Assembly (NCBI GenBank): GCA_035624455.1
Contig: DASPRM010000025.1
Coordinates: 149,046 to 213,045, forward strand
Reading direction: 5' to 3'
Length of the DNA stretch: 64,000 nucleotides
Origin: Terriglobales bacterium
Lineage (GTDB): Bacteria; Acidobacteriota; Terriglobia; Terriglobales; Acidobacteriaceae
Shown: piece by piece, positions 60,946 to 64,000 of the stretch
Layout: every line of letters starts with the position of its first letter
How positions within the stretch are numbered: position 1 is the stretch's first letter
The notes under the pieces: model-generated
Told to the model about the DNA's origin: nothing
The model's input: only the letters and a program-made list of their open reading frames with translations
Database searches by the model: none
Translations under genes and position numbers: made by a program

Positions 60946-62763
60946 TCATCCCGATTCTACCGCGGGCGCTTCCACGCTCCCCGCGCCCATCGAAACCGCT
61001 TCCGTGCCGCCCATCAGCCTGTAAGTTTCCAGAATATTTTCCAACGACACCACGCCTTCCAATATCCGGTGATTAGCGCGATTCACCACGGGCAGAATGT
61101 CGTGACCATGAACCCGCCGAAGCGCCAATTCGATCGTATTGTCCGGGTACAACACCGGACAAGGCCGGTGCGGCAGCGAGTCCAACATCAGGTTGCCGTC
61201 CTGCTGCGCCACCGCCTGCAGCGTAGCCTGCGGCAAGCTGCTCAGGGTGCCATCTGCTTCCCGGATCAGCAGCAGCTTTTCGGTGCTCCCGCGGATGCGT
61301 TCGAGCGCATACCGGACGGTAGCCGTGGACCCCAAGACGGGTGCGTGATAGGGACGCATGGCATCTTCCACCCGCAGGATCTGCTCTTCCCGCAGTTCCT
61401 CCATCGAAGGCAATTCGACTCCGTCCTGACGGGTGAGGACGTCGAAGATCGGCACGGGTTGGAAAGCGCGAGAGATCAGGTAGGCAATCGTGTTCGCCAC
61501 CATCACCGGAATAATGATGGAATAGTTCCCGCTGACCTCCAGCACCATGAACACGGAGGTCATGGGGGCGCGCAGGAAGCCGGCGAACAACACTCCCATC
61601 CCCACCAAGGCATATGTCGCGGTAGAGCCGGTGAGCGCGGGGAAAAAAGTGCGTTCGATAACTCCGACGCAAGCTCCCAACATCGCACCCACAAAGAGCG
61701 TAGGGGCAAACATTCCGCCCGGAGTGCCGCTCACGAAAGATAAGGTTGTGGCCAAAATCTTCAGGGCCGCCAGTATGCCCAGGATCTGCCAGGTGTACTG
61801 GTTGTGCATCGCCTGATCGATGAACTCGTAGCCCGCGCCCATAACCTGGGGAGCACCCAGGTAACCGATACACCCGATCAGCAGGCCCGCGGCCGCCGGC
61901 TGAAAATAATGCGTCCACGAGGGAAGTGCCCGCAGTTTCGGCCGGAGATAGCAGATGCTGGCGGTGAAGACCAGTGCCGCCAGCCCTCCCACGATCCCGA
62001 GCAGCGCATATGCGACAAGCTCCCTGGGACTGACCAGTGACACCGGAGGAACCCGGAACAAAGGTTCCGAACCCAGGAAGCTGCGGACTATCACCACACT
62101 GGAAATTGCCGAGAGCACTACCGCCCCCAACACGCCCGCGTTCCAGCGTCCGATAACTTCTTCAATCACGAACAACACTGCGGAAATGGGCGCGTTGAAG
62201 GCGGCTGCCAAGCCTGCGGCGGCGCCAACGGGAGCGATCAAACGCAATTTTTCGCGCGACAGCGACAGCTTGCGCCCCATCACCGAAGCCAGCGTGGCGC
62301 CAATCTGCAGCGAGGGATCTTCGGGTCCCAGGGAGTGTCCGGAACCGATGGCCAATGCCGAAGTAATGAATTTGCCGATCGCGGTGCGAAACGGGATGTA
62401 ACCGTTGTAGATGTAGAGTGCAGCCTTGGTCTGGTTCACGCCGCTGCCGCGGGCGCCTGGGAACAGGTGAATCACCAGTACCGCGATAACCAGGCCGGCA
62501 AGTGCCGGAGCCAGAATCACTCGCGCGCCCGAGACCGAAAGAGCCGAACCCAGTACCCCCAGCCGCGTCCTCTCAATCGCGATGCGGAAGCAAACCACCG
62601 ACAAGCCGGCAAAAATGCCGATGAATACTGCGAGCACGAGGAAGAATCGTTCCTCGCGGAACACGAAGCGTCGGTTCGTATGTTGGGAGGAGTTGGCGTG
62701 CACTGCCGCGGACTCGTTCGCGGCAGTTCCTTCGACCGTTTCCTTAGACTGCGAATCGCTCAC
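60946..62763 (-). CDS. CLC-type chloride channel/antiporter with CBS domains
   Basis: A 605-residue CLC protein: about 16-18 membrane helices in residues ~38-445, then two CBS domains (about 460-590). The selectivity-filter motifs deviate: GSGVN at 106-110 instead of GSGIP, GPEDP at 146-150 instead of GREGP with the gating-type Glu148 kept, and GGMFAP as usual. The keeping of Glu148 suggests a H+/Cl- exchanger or other-anion carrier (fluoride-type CLCs differ further). GTG start overlaps the stop of the upstream TPR gene (GTGA), so the two are coupled. Confidence 0.92.
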   Translation of the reverse strand: MSDSQSKETVEGTAANESAAVHANSSQHTNRRFVFREERFFLVLAVFIGIFAGLSVVCFRIAIERTRLGVLGSALSVSGARVILAPALAGLVIAVLVIHLFPGARGSGVNQTKAALYIYNGYIPFRTAIGKFITSALAIGSGHSLGPEDPSLQIGATLASVMGRKLSLSREKLRLIAPVGAAAGLAAAFNAPISAVLFVIEEVIGRWNAGVLGAVVLSAISSVVIVRSFLGSEPLFRVPPVSLVSPRELVAYALLGIVGGLAALVFTASICYLRPKLRALPSWTHYFQPAAAGLLIGCIGYLGAPQVMGAGYEFIDQAMHNQYTWQILGILAALKILATTLSFVSGTPGGMFAPTLFVGAMLGACVGVIERTFFPALTGSTATYALVGMGVLFAGFLRAPMTSVFMVLEVSGNYSIIIPVMVANTIAYLISRAFQPVPIFDVLTRQDGVELPSMEELREEQILRVEDAMRPYHAPVLGSTATVRYALERIRGSTEKLLLIREADGTLSSLPQATLQAVAQQDGNLMLDSLPHRPCPVLYPDNTIELALRRVHGHDILPVVNRANHRILEGVVSLENILETYRLMGGTEAVSMGAGSVEAPAVESG

Positions 62764-63947
62764 TGCTCGACAGCCTCTCGATGGCGTGCAATGGCCAGCA
62801 AAGCCAGATCAGCATCTTGCGCCGAACCGCATACCTGCTGCGCCTGAAGCTCGATTTGAAATACCAGCTGCATCACGCTCTCGATCATTCCCGGATCGCG
62901 AGCCAGCCGAGCGCGTGTAACGCGCGGATAGAGTTTGTGCCACTGGTTGGATGCCGAGAGCAGTTCGCTGACCGAATATAGATCTGAGCTCGGCATTCCT
63001 GTCTGTGCAGAGTTGCAGCTCTCCAGGCGTTTCCCCGCTTGATCGAAACCTTCCACTGCCCGCTGCGCTTTTTCATCGCTCGAGAGGCCAGGCTTAAAAG
63101 GGTCTGCTTCCAGCACACGTTCCGTCGCTTGCAGTCTCTGCTCCACTTCAGGATCGTGCGTGTATTCGGCTGCCTGCTTGAGATAGTGATACGCGGTTTG
63201 ATAGCGCGATAGCGCCAGGGCCGATTCGCCTGCTCCCTTCATTGCTTCCCCCAGATCGGGGCGCAGCTTCAGGGCTTTCTGGTACAGACTGAAGGCATTC
63301 TCGAAGTCGGCTGTCTTCATGAACAAGTTCGCGGTTTCGAGCATTGCTGCTGAATCATCGGGAGGAAGGCTGGCCGCCAGAGCAATCACTTCCGACTGCG
63401 CCTGCTCATTCATTCCTTGTCGCAGCAGATATTGGATCAATTCCATGCGCGCTTGGCGGCGATGTCGAGGGGGATCGCTCTCCCATGCGCCGTAGATGGC
63501 TCCGTGATAAAACCGCTGAACGTCGTGCAAGTTGTTCTGACTGGCTGCCAGTCGCGCTAATTCAAGGTTGACGAGGCCGTCTCCGGGCTGTTCTTCCCAG
63601 AGGCTCAGTAGATAGTCCTTGGCTTCCTGCAGGTGATTGCCTGCGGCCAACGCTTCTGCCAGACGCAAGCGGTAGAGGCTATTGTTCTGGGAATAGAGGA
63701 GGGCGTTGCGAAAAGCAGAGACTGCCTGCTGTGGTTGTCCCTTTTGCAGTTTCTGCTGGCCTTGCTCAAACCATTCGACGGCGAGGGCTTCCTCCCGTTT
63801 CTGGTAAGAGCTGGTGATGAAGCGAGTAACGGCGAAAAGCGCCGCGGCCAGCACCACCATAACAGCCATCACCATGAGCTGGCTGCGTGTCCAGAATTGC
63901 TGGCCAGGCTCCGCGGATCTTTCCGGGGTGCCCTGCACTGCGTTCAC
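62760..63947 (-). CDS. Membrane-anchored TPR protein
   Basis: A 395-residue protein with one membrane segment (about 24-45, LMVMAVMVVLAAALFAVT) and TPR-type helices over about 55-270 (for example EWFEQGQQKLQKGQPQQAVSAFRNALLYSQ and ENAFSLYQKALKLRPDLGEAMKGAGESALA). The C-terminal ~110 residues are helical without clear repeats. Most of it should lie outside the cytoplasm. Its stop overlaps the CLC start, which suggests a shared role in the envelope, perhaps as partner of the channel. Otherwise of unknown function. Confidence 0.85.
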   Translation of the reverse strand: MNAVQGTPERSAEPGQQFWTRSQLMVMAVMVVLAAALFAVTRFITSSYQKREEALAVEWFEQGQQKLQKGQPQQAVSAFRNALLYSQNNSLYRLRLAEALAAGNHLQEAKDYLLSLWEEQPGDGLVNLELARLAASQNNLHDVQRFYHGAIYGAWESDPPRHRRQARMELIQYLLRQGMNEQAQSEVIALAASLPPDDSAAMLETANLFMKTADFENAFSLYQKALKLRPDLGEAMKGAGESALALSRYQTAYHYLKQAAEYTHDPEVEQRLQATERVLEADPFKPGLSSDEKAQRAVEGFDQAGKRLESCNSAQTGMPSSDLYSVSELLSASNQWHKLYPRVTRARLARDPGMIESVMQLVFQIELQAQQVCGSAQDADLALLAIARHREAVEQ

Positions 63948-64000
63948 AGTAGAAACCTCGCCACACGATCATTCTACTGCCCCGCAGGTTTCATCGTCTC

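Overview
The window looks like ordinary chromosomal DNA of a GC-rich, Gram-negative-type soil or sediment bacterium, most likely an Acidobacteriota (Terriglobia-like) genome. This placement is inference. It rests on the mix of a ToxR-type winged-helix regulator, an Asp/His/Ser subtilase carrying ASH and CARDB repeats, a DUF4382-type lipoprotein, bactofilin, HpnH, zinc-ribbon/PilZ proteins, retropepsin-PDZ proteins and many short dispersed palindromic repeats. There is no rRNA, tRNA, phage, CRISPR array or classical insertion sequence that I can support. Both strands carry genes in short runs.

Layout. 1-5.4 kb: isocitrate lyase (cut by the window edge) and a secreted subtilase with four exact-length CARDB repeats. 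5.7-14.3 kb: a membrane-tethered winged-helix regulator, small proteins, a TlpA-like thioredoxin, a retropepsin-PDZ protein followed by a PDZ-alpha/beta hydrolase, a CxxCH protein, an M19 dipeptidase and RNase H. 14.3-18.4 kb: DUF4382 lipoprotein, deoxynucleoside kinase, degenerate receiver, polysaccharide deacetylase and a GIY-YIG nuclease. 18.9-25.2 kb: two tandem acyl carrier proteins plus fabF, a PilZ protein, a DUF1801 protein, a NatAB-like ABC exporter and a DUF374 acyltransferase. 25.2-34.6 kb: MgtC/DUF4010 protein, DUF5996 protein, nadD-rsfS, hpnH with a small partner, aldo/keto reductase, bactofilin and a secreted phosphoesterase. 34.8-38.9 kb: a tetR-hlyD-ATPase-permease efflux operon. 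39-42 kb: psuG facing a PfkB kinase-BtpA pair. 42.1-55.9 kb: SDR, ddl, zinc-ribbon PilZ, a compact ggt-isomerase-asnS-arginase run, YjbR, thiE, LOG protein, and a 1146-residue TPR protein with a Pro/Glu-rich middle. 56.1-64 kb: a mazEF-like toxin-antitoxin pair, a probably broken gene, a tandem universal stress protein, a P450 with an altered I-helix followed by NDH-2, and a TPR-CLC channel pair.

The most unusual signal is around 18.06-18.74 kb. A GIY-YIG nuclease gene sits between two inverted elements of 63-64 bp. The elements share identical 12-bp ends but have different palindromic cores. The nuclease C-terminus is encoded inside one element, and a third copy lies nearby carrying a remnant of the nuclease 3' end. 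The arrangement resembles a REP/transposase unit with a GIY-YIG enzyme in place of the transposase. Similar but more degenerate elements are scattered through the intergenic gaps of the window.

A second point of interest is the divergent psuG / PfkB-btpA cluster, which suggests a pseudouridine (C-nucleoside) catabolic unit that includes a BtpA-family TIM barrel of unknown role.
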